A stretch of 29,356 bases of DNA from JAIBJP01 sp035639875 (GCA_035639875.1 DASQXE010000053.1:1-29356), one strand, 5' to 3'; shown: positions 12,333 to 19,924, numbered from the stretch's first letter. Notes: generated by a model from the letters alone, not told the origin. Numbers and translations are program-made.

Positions 12333-13309
12333 TGGCTGAGAAAACGTATTTGCAGGCGATTTCCGACGGCCTCCGCCAGGAGATGCGCCGCGACAAGCGC
12401 GTGTTCGTCATCGGCGAGGACGTGGGCGTCTACGGAGGCGCGTTCAAGGTCACGCAGGGCTTCCAGGAAGAGTTCGGGCAGTGGCGCGTTATCGACGCGC
12501 CACTCTCCGAGACCGCGATCGTCGGCGCGTGTACGGGCGCGGGGATCCTGGGCATGCGTCCCGTCGCGGAGATGCAGTTCGCCGACTTCATCTCGTGCGC
12601 GTGGGACCATCTCGTAACCGTTGCGGCCAAGCAGCGGTACCGCGCAGGAACTCCCGTGCCGATCACGGTTCGTCTTCCCTCGGGCGGGGGCTTCTCGGGT
12701 GGGCCGTTCCATTCGCAGAACCCGGAATCGAGCTTCGCGCACATCCCGGGCCTAAAGGTCGTCTGCCCGGCCACGCCGGCTGACGCGAAAGGGCTCCTCG
12801 TGAGCGCAATCGAGGACCCCAATCCGGTCCTCTACTTCGAGCACAAGCACCTCTATCGGCGAATCAAGGACGAGGTCCCCGACGACCGCTACACGATCCC
12901 GCTCGGCGAGGCGCGCATTCACCGCGAGGGCGACGACGTGACGGTCGTCACCTGGGGAGCGATGGTCTACACGGCGGACGAGGCGGCGCGGAAGGTCGAG
13001 GAGGAGAGCGGCCTGTCGATCGAGATTCTCGACCTGCGGACGTTGATTCCGTGGGACAAGGCCGCGGTGCTGAAGTCCGTCGAGAAAACCTCGAAGGCGC
13101 TCGTCCTCCACGAGGACACGCGCACCGGTGGTTTCGGCGCCGAGATCGTCGCAACGATCATGGAGGAGGGCTTCGAGAATTTGGACGCGCCGGTCAAACG
13201 CATCACGGCGCCCGATACACCCGTGCCGTTCTCGCCCCCGCTAGAAAAGGCGTTCATCCCGCAGGTCGAGGACGTGGTAGCAGGCCTGAAAGAGCTCGGC
13301 GAATACTGA
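12332..13309 (+). CDS. 2-oxoacid dehydrogenase E1 component, beta subunit
   Basis: 325 aa, the expected length. Features are VFVIGEDVGVYGGAFKVTQG near residue 24, the conserved PLSETAIVGACTGAGILGMR near 57 with the ThDP-activating Glu, EMQFADFISCAWDHLV near 79, and the transketolase C-terminal domain with SIEILDLRTLIPWDKAAVL near 228. It ends in PVKRITAPDTPVPFSPPLE. The beta subunit completes the ThDP site and binds the peripheral domain of E2. TAATG and TGATG overlaps on both sides indicate tight translational coupling and equal stoichiometry. Confidence 0.94.
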   Translation: MAEKTYLQAISDGLRQEMRRDKRVFVIGEDVGVYGGAFKVTQGFQEEFGQWRVIDAPLSETAIVGACTGAGILGMRPVAEMQFADFISCAWDHLVTVAAKQRYRAGTPVPITVRLPSGGGFSGGPFHSQNPESSFAHIPGLKVVCPATPADAKGLLVSAIEDPNPVLYFEHKHLYRRIKDEVPDDRYTIPLGEARIHREGDDVTVVTWGAMVYTADEAARKVEEESGLSIEILDLRTLIPWDKAAVLKSVEKTSKALVLHEDTRTGGFGAEIVATIMEEGFENLDAPVKRITAPDTPVPFSPPLEKAFIPQVEDVVAGLKELGEY

Positions 13310-14742
13310 TGGCGACTGAGACCGCAGTCGACGTGGTCATGCCCCAGATGGGCGTCTCCGTCTCCGAGGGGACGATCACGAAGTGGCTCAAGTCGGAGGG
13401 CGAGGACGTCGCTGCCGACGAGTCGCTCCTCGAGATCTCCACGGACAAGGTGGACACCGAGGTGCCGAGCCCGGCCTCGGGCGTCCTGCGGCAGATCCTC
13501 GCCCAGGAGGGCGAGACGGTGGCCGTCGGAACGAAGATCGCCGTGATCGCGCCGGAGGGCGCCCCGGCCGAAGCTCCTCCCCAACCGCCGCCGGAGCCCG
13601 CGACAGCGAAGGCGGCCGAGGAGGCTGAGAAAGCCGGGGGAGCCGAGGGCGAGACACCGACGGCCGAGAAAGTCGAGGAGGCGCCACCGCCCGAGGCGGC
13701 GCCCGTAGCTCCCGAGCCGAAGGCTGAGCCCGCCCCGGCGGCGGCCGCAGAGCCCGAAGGAGACGGCCGCCGCGAAGCCAAGTTCGTTTCGCCGGTCGTC
13801 GCCCGCATCGCCTCGGAGCACAACGTCGACGTCTCGCAGGTCGAGGGCACCGGACGCGGCGGGCGGGTGACCAAGAAAGACATCTTGCAATTCATCGAAA
13901 GCGGCGCTCCGGCGGCGGCGCCGACCGAGCCTGTGCAGGCCGAGGCCGCTCCCGCCGAGGCGCCGCCGCGACCCGAACCCCCTGCTCCGGCTGCTGCCCC
14001 GACGGCGCCCCCGGCCGCCGCTGCGCCCGCGGGTGCCGGCGAGCAGGTCGAGCCGGTGTCGGCCATGCGCAAGGGCATCGCCGAGCACATGCGCCGCTCG
14101 CTCGACACATCGGCTCATGTCACGAGCGCGATCGAGGTCGACATGACGAAGATCGCCGCCCTCCGCCAGCGGTTGAAGCGCGAGTGGGCCGATGCCTACG
14201 GCGTCAACCCGACCTACCTCGCATTCGTGGCACGCGCAGCCGTCGACACTCTCAAGGACTATGCGTGGATCAACGGTGAGCTCCGCGGCGACTCGATCGT
14301 CACGCGGAACTACGTCAACCTCGGCTTCGCCGTCGAGCTCGCCGACGGAAAAGGTCTCATCGTGCCCGTCGTGCGGAACGCCGAGGGACTGAACCTCCTC
14401 GGCATGGCACGGGCGATCGCGGACGTCGCGGAGCGTGCGCGGAACAAACAGCTTCTCCCAGACGACGTCCAGGGAGGCACGTTCACGATCACGAACCCCG
14501 GCGGCTACGGAACGTTCCACGGCACGCCGATCATCAGCCAGCCGCAGGCCGCGATCCTCGGCACGTATGCGGTCGTGAAGCGTCCGTGGGTGGTCGAGGA
14601 CGAGGGCGGCCAGGACGCGATTGCAATCCGCTCGATCATGAACCTCACCCTCACCTACGACCACCGTCTCGTCGACGGTGCGCTCGCCGGACGGTTTTTG
14701 CACGACATGCGCGAACGGCTGCAGAACTGGGACGAGTCTTGA
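13309..14742 (+). CDS. Dihydrolipoamide acyltransferase (E2)
   Basis: 477 aa from the ATG overlapping the E1 beta stop; the open frame runs further upstream but that part is out-of-frame E1 beta sequence. Order of domains: one lipoyl domain (residues about 7-85, with lipoyl-Lys47 in TDKVDTE), a long Ala/Pro/Glu-rich linker (about 86-155), a peripheral-subunit-binding domain (FVSPVVARIASEHNVDVSQV, about 159-197), a second Ala/Pro linker, and the CAT catalytic domain (about 245-477) with H-x3-D-G as YDHRLVDG near 450-457 and TNPGGYGTF near 400. It transfers the acyl group to CoA. E3 (dihydrolipoamide dehydrogenase) is not in the window. lipB follows. Confidence 0.95.
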   Translation: MATETAVDVVMPQMGVSVSEGTITKWLKSEGEDVAADESLLEISTDKVDTEVPSPASGVLRQILAQEGETVAVGTKIAVIAPEGAPAEAPPQPPPEPATAKAAEEAEKAGGAEGETPTAEKVEEAPPPEAAPVAPEPKAEPAPAAAAEPEGDGRREAKFVSPVVARIASEHNVDVSQVEGTGRGGRVTKKDILQFIESGAPAAAPTEPVQAEAAPAEAPPRPEPPAPAAAPTAPPAAAAPAGAGEQVEPVSAMRKGIAEHMRRSLDTSAHVTSAIEVDMTKIAALRQRLKREWADAYGVNPTYLAFVARAAVDTLKDYAWINGELRGDSIVTRNYVNLGFAVELADGKGLIVPVVRNAEGLNLLGMARAIADVAERARNKQLLPDDVQGGTFTITNPGGYGTFHGTPIISQPQAAILGTYAVVKRPWVVEDEGGQDAIAIRSIMNLTLTYDHRLVDGALAGRFLHDMRERLQNWDES

Positions 14743-14744
14743 TT

Positions 14745-14778
14745 GGCCGAAATCTTCTGCTGCGCCGCGATTTCGGCC
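14745..14778 (+). other. Hairpin between E2 and lipB
   Basis: GGCCGAAATC (14745-14754) pairs perfectly with GATTTCGGCC (14769-14778) around a 14-nt loop, starting 2 nt after the E2 stop. No U-tract follows. It could partly terminate or stabilise the dehydrogenase mRNA while leaving lipB at a lower level. Confidence 0.55.
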
Positions 14779-14802
14779 GACAATGACGTCTCCGAAAGCC
14801 TG

Positions 14803-15516
14803 ATGAGTAGTCCGGCATACATCCTGAACGTAGGCGAGACCCCCTATCTGGACGCTTGGGATCTCCAGCGCGCTCTCGCCGGCGCCGTCTCGCAGGGAGC
14901 GATCCCAGACACCGTCCTCATGCTCGAGCATCCGCCCGTGATCACGCTCGGACGGCGGACCGACGGCGAGGAGCTCCATGTTCCTTCGGATGCGGACGTC
15001 GAGATAGTCGAGACCGATCGCGGCGGCAAATCGACCTACCACGGCCCGGGGCAGCTCGTCTGCTATCCGATCCTCGACCTCAATCGCCACGGACGCGACG
15101 TGAAGAAGTACTGCCGTGACCTCGAGGAGGCTGTAATCCGAACACTCGCGGAGTTCGACATCGACGCGACGCGAATCGACGCCTTGACGGGCGTATGGCT
15201 GGAGAGCCCGCCACGGAAGATCGCCTCTATCGGCGTGCACATCTCGCGGTGGGTGACGACGCACGGATATGCGCTGAACGTGGATCTCGACCCCGCGCCG
15301 CTCACTGACTGGATCACGGCGTGCGGGTTGGAGGACGCGGCGTTCACGACGATGGCGCGCGAGCTCGGACGGCCGGTCCCCGTCGACGAAGTGCGCCCGG
15401 CGGCCTCCACGGCGATCGGTGAGGTCTTCGGGTTGGAGCTCGAGGAGCTACCGGCCGAGGGAGGCGCCGGCCTCTGGGACCAGCCCGTTCACTCGCGCCT
15501 CTCAGCAGCCAAGTAA
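14803..15516 (+). CDS. lipB: Octanoyltransferase LipB
   Basis: 237 aa from the ATG at 14803-14805. An in-frame TTG at 14743 would add 20 residues encoded by the intergenic hairpin and is rejected. LipB moves octanoate from acyl carrier protein to apo-lipoyl domains such as that of the neighbouring E2. Visible motifs: VLMLEHPPVITLGRR (about 38-52), RGGKSTYHGPGQLVCYPIL (about 73-91), the catalytic Lys139 in RKIASIGVHISRWVTTHGY, and the catalytic Cys174 in ITACGLED. All are intact. It is downstream of E2 on the same strand. The stop codon TAA lies inside the first 21-bp palindrome. Confidence 0.96.
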   Translation: MSSPAYILNVGETPYLDAWDLQRALAGAVSQGAIPDTVLMLEHPPVITLGRRTDGEELHVPSDADVEIVETDRGGKSTYHGPGQLVCYPILDLNRHGRDVKKYCRDLEEAVIRTLAEFDIDATRIDALTGVWLESPPRKIASIGVHISRWVTTHGYALNVDLDPAPLTDWITACGLEDAAFTTMARELGRPVPVDEVRPAASTAIGEVFGLELEELPAEGGAGLWDQPVHSRLSAAK

Positions 15517-15530
15517 CAGTCTGTTACTAA
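15510..15530. repeat. 21-bp palindrome, left copy
   Basis: The core AGTAACAG-T-CTGTTACT (15512-15528) is a perfect 8-bp inverted repeat around one T. The outer bases CA at 15510-15511 match the right copy, and only the last two bases on the right side (AA) break the longer symmetry. It overlaps the lipB stop codon and lies about 16 bp beyond the 3' end of the small HTH gene. Confidence 0.8.
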
Positions 15531-15545
15531 CGTTGCTCATCACGC

Positions 15546-15833
15546 TTATTGGGTGGGTGGAAGGGTTCCGGCGAGATAATCGATCAACGCCTCTGGCGGC
15601 CGGGTCCGGAAGGCGATTTCGAGAAGCACGTCGCCAGCAGTGGGCTGCCGGCCCCGACGTCGGGCGAGGTTGATGATGCTGCGAACCTGCTCGTAGCTGG
15701 GGCGCACGAGGCCGAGCTCCTCGGCGACTTGGCCAACGCGACGATTTGTCTCGGCGATCGGCGTCGTCGCCCTGTCTAGGCGTTCGGCGGCAGCAACCAG
15801 GCGCGAGTCGATTCGCGGAGCGAAGGACAGCAC
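15546..15833 (-). CDS. Small putative helix-turn-helix protein
   Basis: 95 aa. I do not recognise a named family. The middle, TNRRVGQVAEELGL followed by RPSYEQVRSIINLARRRG (about residues 29-60), has the spacing of a DNA-binding helix-turn-helix (Ala in helix 2, Gly in the turn, Ser and Val in the recognition helix). Basic residues follow. The C-terminus (DVLLEIAFRTRPPEALIDYL) is predicted helical and could dimerise. The GTG at 15831-15833 is the first possible start because the preceding codon is an in-frame TAG. The gene lies between two copies of a 21-bp palindrome, one in its upstream region and one just past its end, so autoregulation is an attractive but unproven idea. Confidence 0.65.
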   Translation of the reverse strand: MLSFAPRIDSRLVAAAERLDRATTPIAETNRRVGQVAEELGLVRPSYEQVRSIINLARRRGRQPTAGDVLLEIAFRTRPPEALIDYLAGTLPPTQ

Positions 15834-15891
15834 CTACCGAGGATGCGCCTTTCGGTGCGCCGCAACCCGCGCTGAAATTCACGAAACAGGG

Positions 15892-15912
15892 CAAGTAACA
15901 GTCTGTTGCTTG
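15892..15912. repeat. 21-bp palindrome, right copy
   Basis: The arms CAAGTAACAG (15892-15901) and CTGTTGCTTG (15903-15912) surround one T, with a single mismatch (G at 15908). It shares 18 of 21 positions with the left copy. The two together imply a perfect 21-bp consensus. It lies 58 bp upstream of the HTH gene start. Confidence 0.8.
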
Positions 15913-15959
15913 CGATGATTGGCTCCCGCCGGGTCCGCGCGTACGAGTGCAGGGGACCG

Positions 15960-16502
15960 TTAGAGATCCGGCAGCCAGCGGTCCTGGTACGACGTGTCCT
16001 TCAGGGTGATCCCGGCATACGCCTCTTTCGGGTCCGTCGTCTCCTTCTCGACCGACGCGCCGTGCTTCGCCGCCACCTCGGATTCCGGGTAGACCGTCTC
16101 GGGGCTGAAGCGCGTGCCGACCGCCACCGCCACGCACGGCTCGTCGCCCGTCGCGACGAAGACGTGGTCGGTATCAGGCGGGCAGTGGAAGAAATCCCAC
16201 GCTTTCAGGCGCCGCTCCTGCCCTTCGACGATGAGGATGCACTCCCCGGAGACAATGAGGAAGTCCTCCTGGTTCGGCTCGCGGTGGTACATACAGGCGG
16301 GCTGGCCCGGCCAGAGGACGCCGATGTTGAAGCCGACCTGCGAGAAGCGCGAGCGCTCTCCCTCGCCCAGGCGCGTGAACACGCCCATCGCCTCCGAGTC
16401 GCCCCAAACCGCGTCGCGGGCGTTGACGACGAACCACCCTTCGCCGGCCGCCACGAGCCCGTGCTCCGTGCGCTCGAGCGGCGCCTCGGGGACGCCGGTC
16501 AC
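15960..16502 (-). CDS. Cupin-domain protein, downstream paralogue
   Basis: 180 aa from the GTG at 16500-16502. A single cupin barrel follows a short N-terminal part with GWFVVNARDAVW. The first cupin motif has MYHREPNQEDFLIVSGE (about residues 80-96) and the second DFFHCPPDTDHVFVA (about 112-126). They supply two His and a Glu as likely metal ligands. The protein is clearly a paralogue of the next upstream gene over its whole length, including the tail TTDPKEAYAG. Function is unknown; cupins of this kind may be isomerases, dioxygenases or ligand-binding proteins. The start overlaps the stop of its paralogue by 4 nt (GTGA), indicating translational coupling. Confidence 0.87.
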   Translation of the reverse strand: MTGVPEAPLERTEHGLVAAGEGWFVVNARDAVWGDSEAMGVFTRLGEGERSRFSQVGFNIGVLWPGQPACMYHREPNQEDFLIVSGECILIVEGQERRLKAWDFFHCPPDTDHVFVATGDEPCVAVAVGTRFSPETVYPESEVAAKHGASVEKETTDPKEAYAGITLKDTSYQDRWLPDL

Positions 16503-17047
16503 GGCAGCCAGCTCTCCTCGTAGCGCGCCGGACGCCGCGCGGGAAAGCGCGCATACGCCTCCTCCGGATCCGTCGTGTCGCGCTGCGCGCTCGCGTTCCG
16601 GCGAACGGCGACATCGTGGACGGGGTAGCCGCCCCAGTTCGGGCCCGTCGAATCGACCCGTGCCCCGACGGCGATGATGACCGACTTGCCCTCTCCGGCT
16701 CCGACGATCGTGTGGTCGGCGCGGGGCGGACAGTGCATGAAGTCCCACGCCCGGAGTGGGCGCTCCTCGCCCTCGACGAGGAGGAGCGCCTCGCCGGAGA
16801 GGACGAGGAAGGCCTCTTCATCGGCCTCCCAGTGGTACATGGACATCGGCTCGCCCGGCCCGAGGACGAAGAGGTGGAAGCCGAGCTGGGAGAACTCGAG
16901 CTCGCCGTCGCCGTCGAAGCGGCAGATGAGGCCGCGAGGCCCGCGGTCGAACCATTGCGCCTCGCGCGCATTGACGACGAACCAACCATCGCTCCCCGGC
17001 GCGAGGCCGGCGTCCGTCTGCTCGAGCGACGCTTCCGGAACGGCCAC
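16499..17047 (-). CDS. Cupin-domain protein, upstream paralogue
   Basis: 182 aa from the GTG at 17045-17047; the frame is open far upstream but that is antisense to lipA. It shares with its downstream neighbour the N-terminal GWFVVNAREAQW, the first cupin motif MYHWEADEEAFLVLSGE, the helix RPLRAWDFMHCPPRADHTIV and the tail TTDPEEAYARF. The metal-ligand pattern is therefore the same. It is divergent from lipA with only 18 bp between start codons. No Shine-Dalgarno sequence and no good TA-N3-T box is visible at the usual distance, so its promoter may lie inside lipA. A role in lipoate metabolism is suggested only by position. Confidence 0.87.
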   Translation of the reverse strand: MAVPEASLEQTDAGLAPGSDGWFVVNAREAQWFDRGPRGLICRFDGDGELEFSQLGFHLFVLGPGEPMSMYHWEADEEAFLVLSGEALLLVEGEERPLRAWDFMHCPPRADHTIVGAGEGKSVIIAVGARVDSTGPNWGGYPVHDVAVRRNASAQRDTTDPEEAYARFPARRPARYEESWLP

Positions 17048-17052
17048 GCCCC

Positions 17053-17058
17053 TACACT
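17053..17058 (+). promoter_or_regulatory. -10 box TACACT of lipA
   Basis: It ends 7 nt before the ATG at 17066, so transcription should begin at the A of the start codon. There is no room for a ribosome-binding site. Confidence 0.6.
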
Positions 17059-17065
17059 GACACAC

Positions 17066-17974
17066 ATGCAGACATCGTTGCCGGTCGCGGATAGGCCTCG
17101 CCGGCCCGAATGGATGAAGGTGCGCGCGCCGAGCGCCGACTCGCGCTACTTCGAGGTGCGTGAGCTCATCCACGGCCAGCATCTGCACACGATCTGCGAG
17201 GAAGCGCGCTGTCCGAACATCGCCGAGTGCTGGGGGCGCGGCACCGCCACCTTCCAGATCCTCGGCGACACGTGCACCCGCGCGTGCCGCTATTGCTACG
17301 TCCACTCGGGGAGGCCCGAGCATCCACCGGATCCCCTCGAACCGCTTCGCCTGGCGAACACGGCAGCCCAGATGGGCCTGAACCACGTCGTCGTCACCTC
17401 CGTCGACCGCGACGACTTGCCGGACAAGGGCGCAGGGCACTATGCGGCCACGATTCGTGCTCTGAAACACAAGCTCCCCGACGCGAGCGTCGAGGTCCTG
17501 ACGCCGGACTTCCTCGGACACGAGGACGAGGCCCTGCGCGTCGTTCTCGGTGAGCGACCGGAGGTGTTCAACCACAACATCGAGACCGTCCGCCGCCTCC
17601 ACCGCAACATGCGCGGCGCGAAGGCTTCGTATGACAAGGCGCTCTGGCTCCTCGCTCGCTCGAAGGAGGTCGCCGACTATCCCGTGCTGACCAAGTCGGG
17701 AATCATCGTCGGCCTCGGGGAGACGAACGACGAGGTCGTGGAGACGCTGCGGGACCTCCGCGAGCACGAGGTCGACGTGGTCACGATCGGCCAGTACCTC
17801 CAGCCCTCGTCGAAGCACGCCAAGATCGACCGCTGGGTGCATCCGGACGAGTTCAGGTGGTTCCGCGAGCAGGGTGAGGCGCTCGGGTTCGGCTCCGTCT
17901 TCTCCGGCCCGCTTGTGCGCTCGTCCTACCGCGCGGACGAACAACGCCACGCAACGCTTTCGCGTTCAGCGTGA
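17066..17974 (+). CDS. lipA: Lipoyl synthase LipA
   Basis: 302 aa. The ATG at 17066 is chosen because the family N-terminus (RRPEWMKVRAPSADSRY) begins at once. A radical-SAM enzyme that inserts two sulfurs into octanoyl groups on lipoyl domains. The auxiliary 4Fe-4S cluster ligands are C44, C49 and C55 (CEEARCPNIAEC). The radical-SAM cluster ligands are C70, C74 and C77 (CTRACRYC). The C-terminal RSSY, whose Ser ligates the auxiliary cluster, is at about 287-290. All key residues are present. lipB is about 1.5 kb upstream on the same strand, separated by the HTH and cupin genes on the other strand. The convergent hypothetical gene ends 5 nt away. Confidence 0.97.
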   Translation: MQTSLPVADRPRRPEWMKVRAPSADSRYFEVRELIHGQHLHTICEEARCPNIAECWGRGTATFQILGDTCTRACRYCYVHSGRPEHPPDPLEPLRLANTAAQMGLNHVVVTSVDRDDLPDKGAGHYAATIRALKHKLPDASVEVLTPDFLGHEDEALRVVLGERPEVFNHNIETVRRLHRNMRGAKASYDKALWLLARSKEVADYPVLTKSGIIVGLGETNDEVVETLRDLREHEVDVVTIGQYLQPSSKHAKIDRWVHPDEFRWFREQGEALGFGSVFSGPLVRSSYRADEQRHATLSRSA

Positions 17975-17979
17975 CGCGC

Positions 17980-18339
17980 CTAAGAGCCGCTGTACCTCAC
18001 CTTGGTACTGAGGCGGCCGTTCTCGAAGCAGATCTGGTAGGCGCCGCGGGCGCCGGCGATTCCGTAGTACCAGCACTCGAGCGCGAACCCCTCGACCGAC
18101 GCGGTCGTCTTCTTCGCCGGGTCACCCGCGAACGCGCGTAGGCGATCGGGCGTAAACGAGGAGTCGACGGCGGCGAATTCCTCGCCTGAGAGTTGGGACG
18201 GGCTCTGGTCAACCGCGGACGCTGACCGGTCCGCGTAGCTCATCCGGTCAGGCAGGCGGTCGCGGACCGCGGGATACAGCAACACGAACGCGGCGAACGC
18301 AATCGCGGCCAGGAGTATGGGCTTCGTGACCGCTGCCAC
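17980..18339 (-). CDS. Hypothetical membrane-anchored protein
   Basis: 119 aa from a GTG start. One N-terminal hydrophobic segment (ILLAAIAFAAFVLLYPAV, about residues 8-25) is followed by a polar linker and a small domain ending ECWYYGIAGARGAYQICFEN with two Cys, then GRLSTKVRYSGS. The YYG and F-x-N-G-R-L pattern recalls BamE/SmpA-like small domains, but this is too weak for a call. It lies 40 nt downstream of fumC on the same strand and may be co-transcribed. It converges on lipA with a 5-nt gap and no clear terminator between them. Confidence 0.65.
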   Translation of the reverse strand: MAAVTKPILLAAIAFAAFVLLYPAVRDRLPDRMSYADRSASAVDQSPSQLSGEEFAAVDSSFTPDRLRAFAGDPAKKTTASVEGFALECWYYGIAGARGAYQICFENGRLSTKVRYSGS

Positions 18340-18379
18340 GTCCGCACGTTTCCAGGGCGCGGCGGCTTATCCTCCCCTG

Positions 18380-19708
18380 CTACTCCTCGTGCGGCTTCGC
18401 CATCGCGCGGTAGTCCAGCGCCTTAGCGAGAATCTCCTCGTCGACGCCCGCCTCCCGCGCCACCTCGCGCAGAGGCCGACCGGACGCCGCGGCCTCCTTC
18501 ACGATCTCACTCGCCTTGTCGTAGCCGACATATGGGTTGAGGGCGGTGGCGGCCGAGAGCGTCAGCTCGGCGTAGTGCTCGCACACCTCGCGGTCAGCCT
18601 CGATGCCCTCGACGCATCGGTCGGCGAAGAGACGCGCCGCCGCGGCCAGCAGGCGGATCGACTCCAGCAGGTTGCGCGCGATCACGGGCACGAAGACGTT
18701 GAGCTCGAAGTGGCCTTGCAGCCCGCCCACGGTGACGGCCGTGTCGTTGCCGATCACCTGGGCAGCCACCTGAGTAACGACCTCGGGGATGACCGGGTTG
18801 ACCTTCCCGGGCATGATCGAGCTCCCCTTCTGCAGCTCGGGGAGCCGGATCTCGGCCAGGCCCGCGCGGGGGCCGGATCCCATGAGCCGGAGGTCGTTGG
18901 CGATCTTCGTCAGCGAGACCGCGACGACCTTCAGCGCGCCGGAGGCTTCCACGAGCGCGTCGCGGGCCGCCTGCGCTTCGAAGGGATCCGCAGGCGAAAG
19001 GATGGTCAGCCCGCTCTCCTCGGCCAGGCGCGCGCGCACCCGCGCGGCGAACTCGGGATGGGTGTTGAGGCCCGTGCCCACTGCGGTGCCTCCCAGCGGC
19101 AGTTGGCCGACGCGTTCGAGAGCGCTCTCGACGCGGGCGCTTCCCTGGCGCACCTGGGCCGCGTAGCCCGCGAACTCCTGGCCGAGCGTGACAGGAACCG
19201 CGTCCATCAGATGGGTGCGGCCAGACTTGACGACGTCATCGAACTCGCGCGCCTTCGCCTCGAGCGCCTCGGCGAGCCGGTCGAGCGCCGGCAGGAGGTC
19301 GTTGACGATCTCGTCGAGCGCGGCGAGGTGGACGGCCGAGGGGAAGACATCGTTCGACGATTGGCCCATGTTCACGTCGTCGTTCGGGTGGACGTTCTCT
19401 CCGGCGAGCGCCGCGATGACTTCGTTCGCGTTCATGTTGGACGAGGTTCCCGAACCGGTCTGGAAGACGTCGATCGGGAACTGGTCGTCGAACTCCCCCG
19501 CAGCGATGCGGTCGCCGGCCGCAGCGATGCGCTCAGCCTTATCGCCGTCGATCAGGCCGAGCTCTGCGTTCACGCGTGCAGCAGCGGCCTTGATGCGTCC
19601 TAGCCAGCGGGCGACCGAGGCCGGGATCGGCTCCCCGGAGAGAGGGAAGTTGTCCACCGCTTTGCGCGTCTCGCCGCCCCAGAGCTCCTTGGGCGCCGTT
19701 TCCTTCAC
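18380..19708 (-). CDS. fumC: Class II fumarate hydratase FumC
   Basis: 442 aa from a GTG start. Fumarase/aspartase superfamily motifs are seen in order: TGSGTSSNMNANEVIA (about 84-99), NMGQSSNDVFPSA (about 113-125), SGRTHLMDAVPVTLGQE (about 162-178) and the signature GSSIMPGKVNP (295-305) on the mobile catalytic loop. It converts fumarate to malate in the TCA cycle. The close relative aspartate ammonia-lyase is less likely given these motifs, but homology alone does not fully exclude it. A TAGACT box 6 nt upstream of GTG predicts a leaderless transcript. Confidence 0.94.
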   Translation of the reverse strand: MKETAPKELWGGETRKAVDNFPLSGEPIPASVARWLGRIKAAAARVNAELGLIDGDKAERIAAAGDRIAAGEFDDQFPIDVFQTGSGTSSNMNANEVIAALAGENVHPNDDVNMGQSSNDVFPSAVHLAALDEIVNDLLPALDRLAEALEAKAREFDDVVKSGRTHLMDAVPVTLGQEFAGYAAQVRQGSARVESALERVGQLPLGGTAVGTGLNTHPEFAARVRARLAEESGLTILSPADPFEAQAARDALVEASGALKVVAVSLTKIANDLRLMGSGPRAGLAEIRLPELQKGSSIMPGKVNPVIPEVVTQVAAQVIGNDTAVTVGGLQGHFELNVFVPVIARNLLESIRLLAAAARLFADRCVEGIEADREVCEHYAELTLSAATALNPYVGYDKASEIVKEAAASGRPLREVAREAGVDEEILAKALDYRAMAKPHEE

Positions 19709-19714
19709 GCGGTC

Positions 19715-19720
19715 AGTCTA
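19715..19720 (-). promoter_or_regulatory. -10 box TAGACT of fumC
   Basis: It ends 6 nt before the GTG at 19708. It contains the stop codon (19718-19720) of the small zinc-ribbon gene upstream. Confidence 0.5.
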
Positions 19721-19924
19721 GACAGCGTGGAGCCGGTGGCCGCGGCGCTCGGGCGGTCGCCCACGGAGCGTTCGTCGCACCGGATCCGAGAGATCGGCGA
19801 CGAGCGCCCGGCCGACGCAACCGCACCGCGGACACTCGCCCGGGTTCAAGCGTTCGCTCCGTCGGCGTTCCAGCGTCCGGAAGTGTCCGCAGCGAAGACA
19901 CTCGGCGGCGTGTTTCTCGCTCAA
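19718..19924 (-). CDS. Small single zinc-ribbon protein
   Basis: 68 aa if it begins at the TTG at 19922-19924; no ATG or GTG is available in the frame nearer the cysteines. Two knuckles are seen: ECLRCGHFRTL (about residues 8-18) and GECPRCGCVG (about 28-37). They form one zinc ribbon, followed by a basic tail (VRRTLRGRPPERRGHRL). I recall similar short proteins from actinobacteria but cannot name a function. It lies between the ferredoxin-NADP reductase and fumC on the same strand, and its stop overlaps the fumC -10 box. The start is uncertain; the presence of a real gene is supported by the paired C-x2-C motifs and the tight fit. Confidence 0.65.
   Translation of the reverse strand: MSEKHAAECLRCGHFRTLERRRSERLNPGECPRCGCVGRALVADLSDPVRRTLRGRPPERRGHRLHAV

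Noticed and set aside
14743..14802. 20-codon N-terminal extension of lipB from a TTG
   Set aside because: These codons coincide with the intergenic hairpin and have no LipB similarity; the ATG at 14803 begins the family sequence.
12967..15264. 765-codon open frame on the minus strand
   Set aside because: It is antisense to E1 beta, E2 and lipB, all of which have complete family motifs. Its composition (GRRRRRS, RLGRRCL runs) is that of a shadow frame.
15833..15838. TAGGTG as a -10 box of the small HTH gene
   Set aside because: It overlaps the GTG start codon itself, so it cannot direct transcription of that start.
15502..16137. 211-codon frame on the minus strand across the palindromes
   Set aside because: It overlaps the cupin and HTH genes in another frame, and its product lacks any coherent motif.
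16616..17065. 150-codon N-terminal extension of lipA
   Set aside because: It is antisense to the upstream cupin gene; LipA homology starts right after the ATG at 17066, which has its own -10 box.
18317..19603. 428-codon open frame on the plus strand
   Set aside because: It is antisense to fumC, which has all its signatures.
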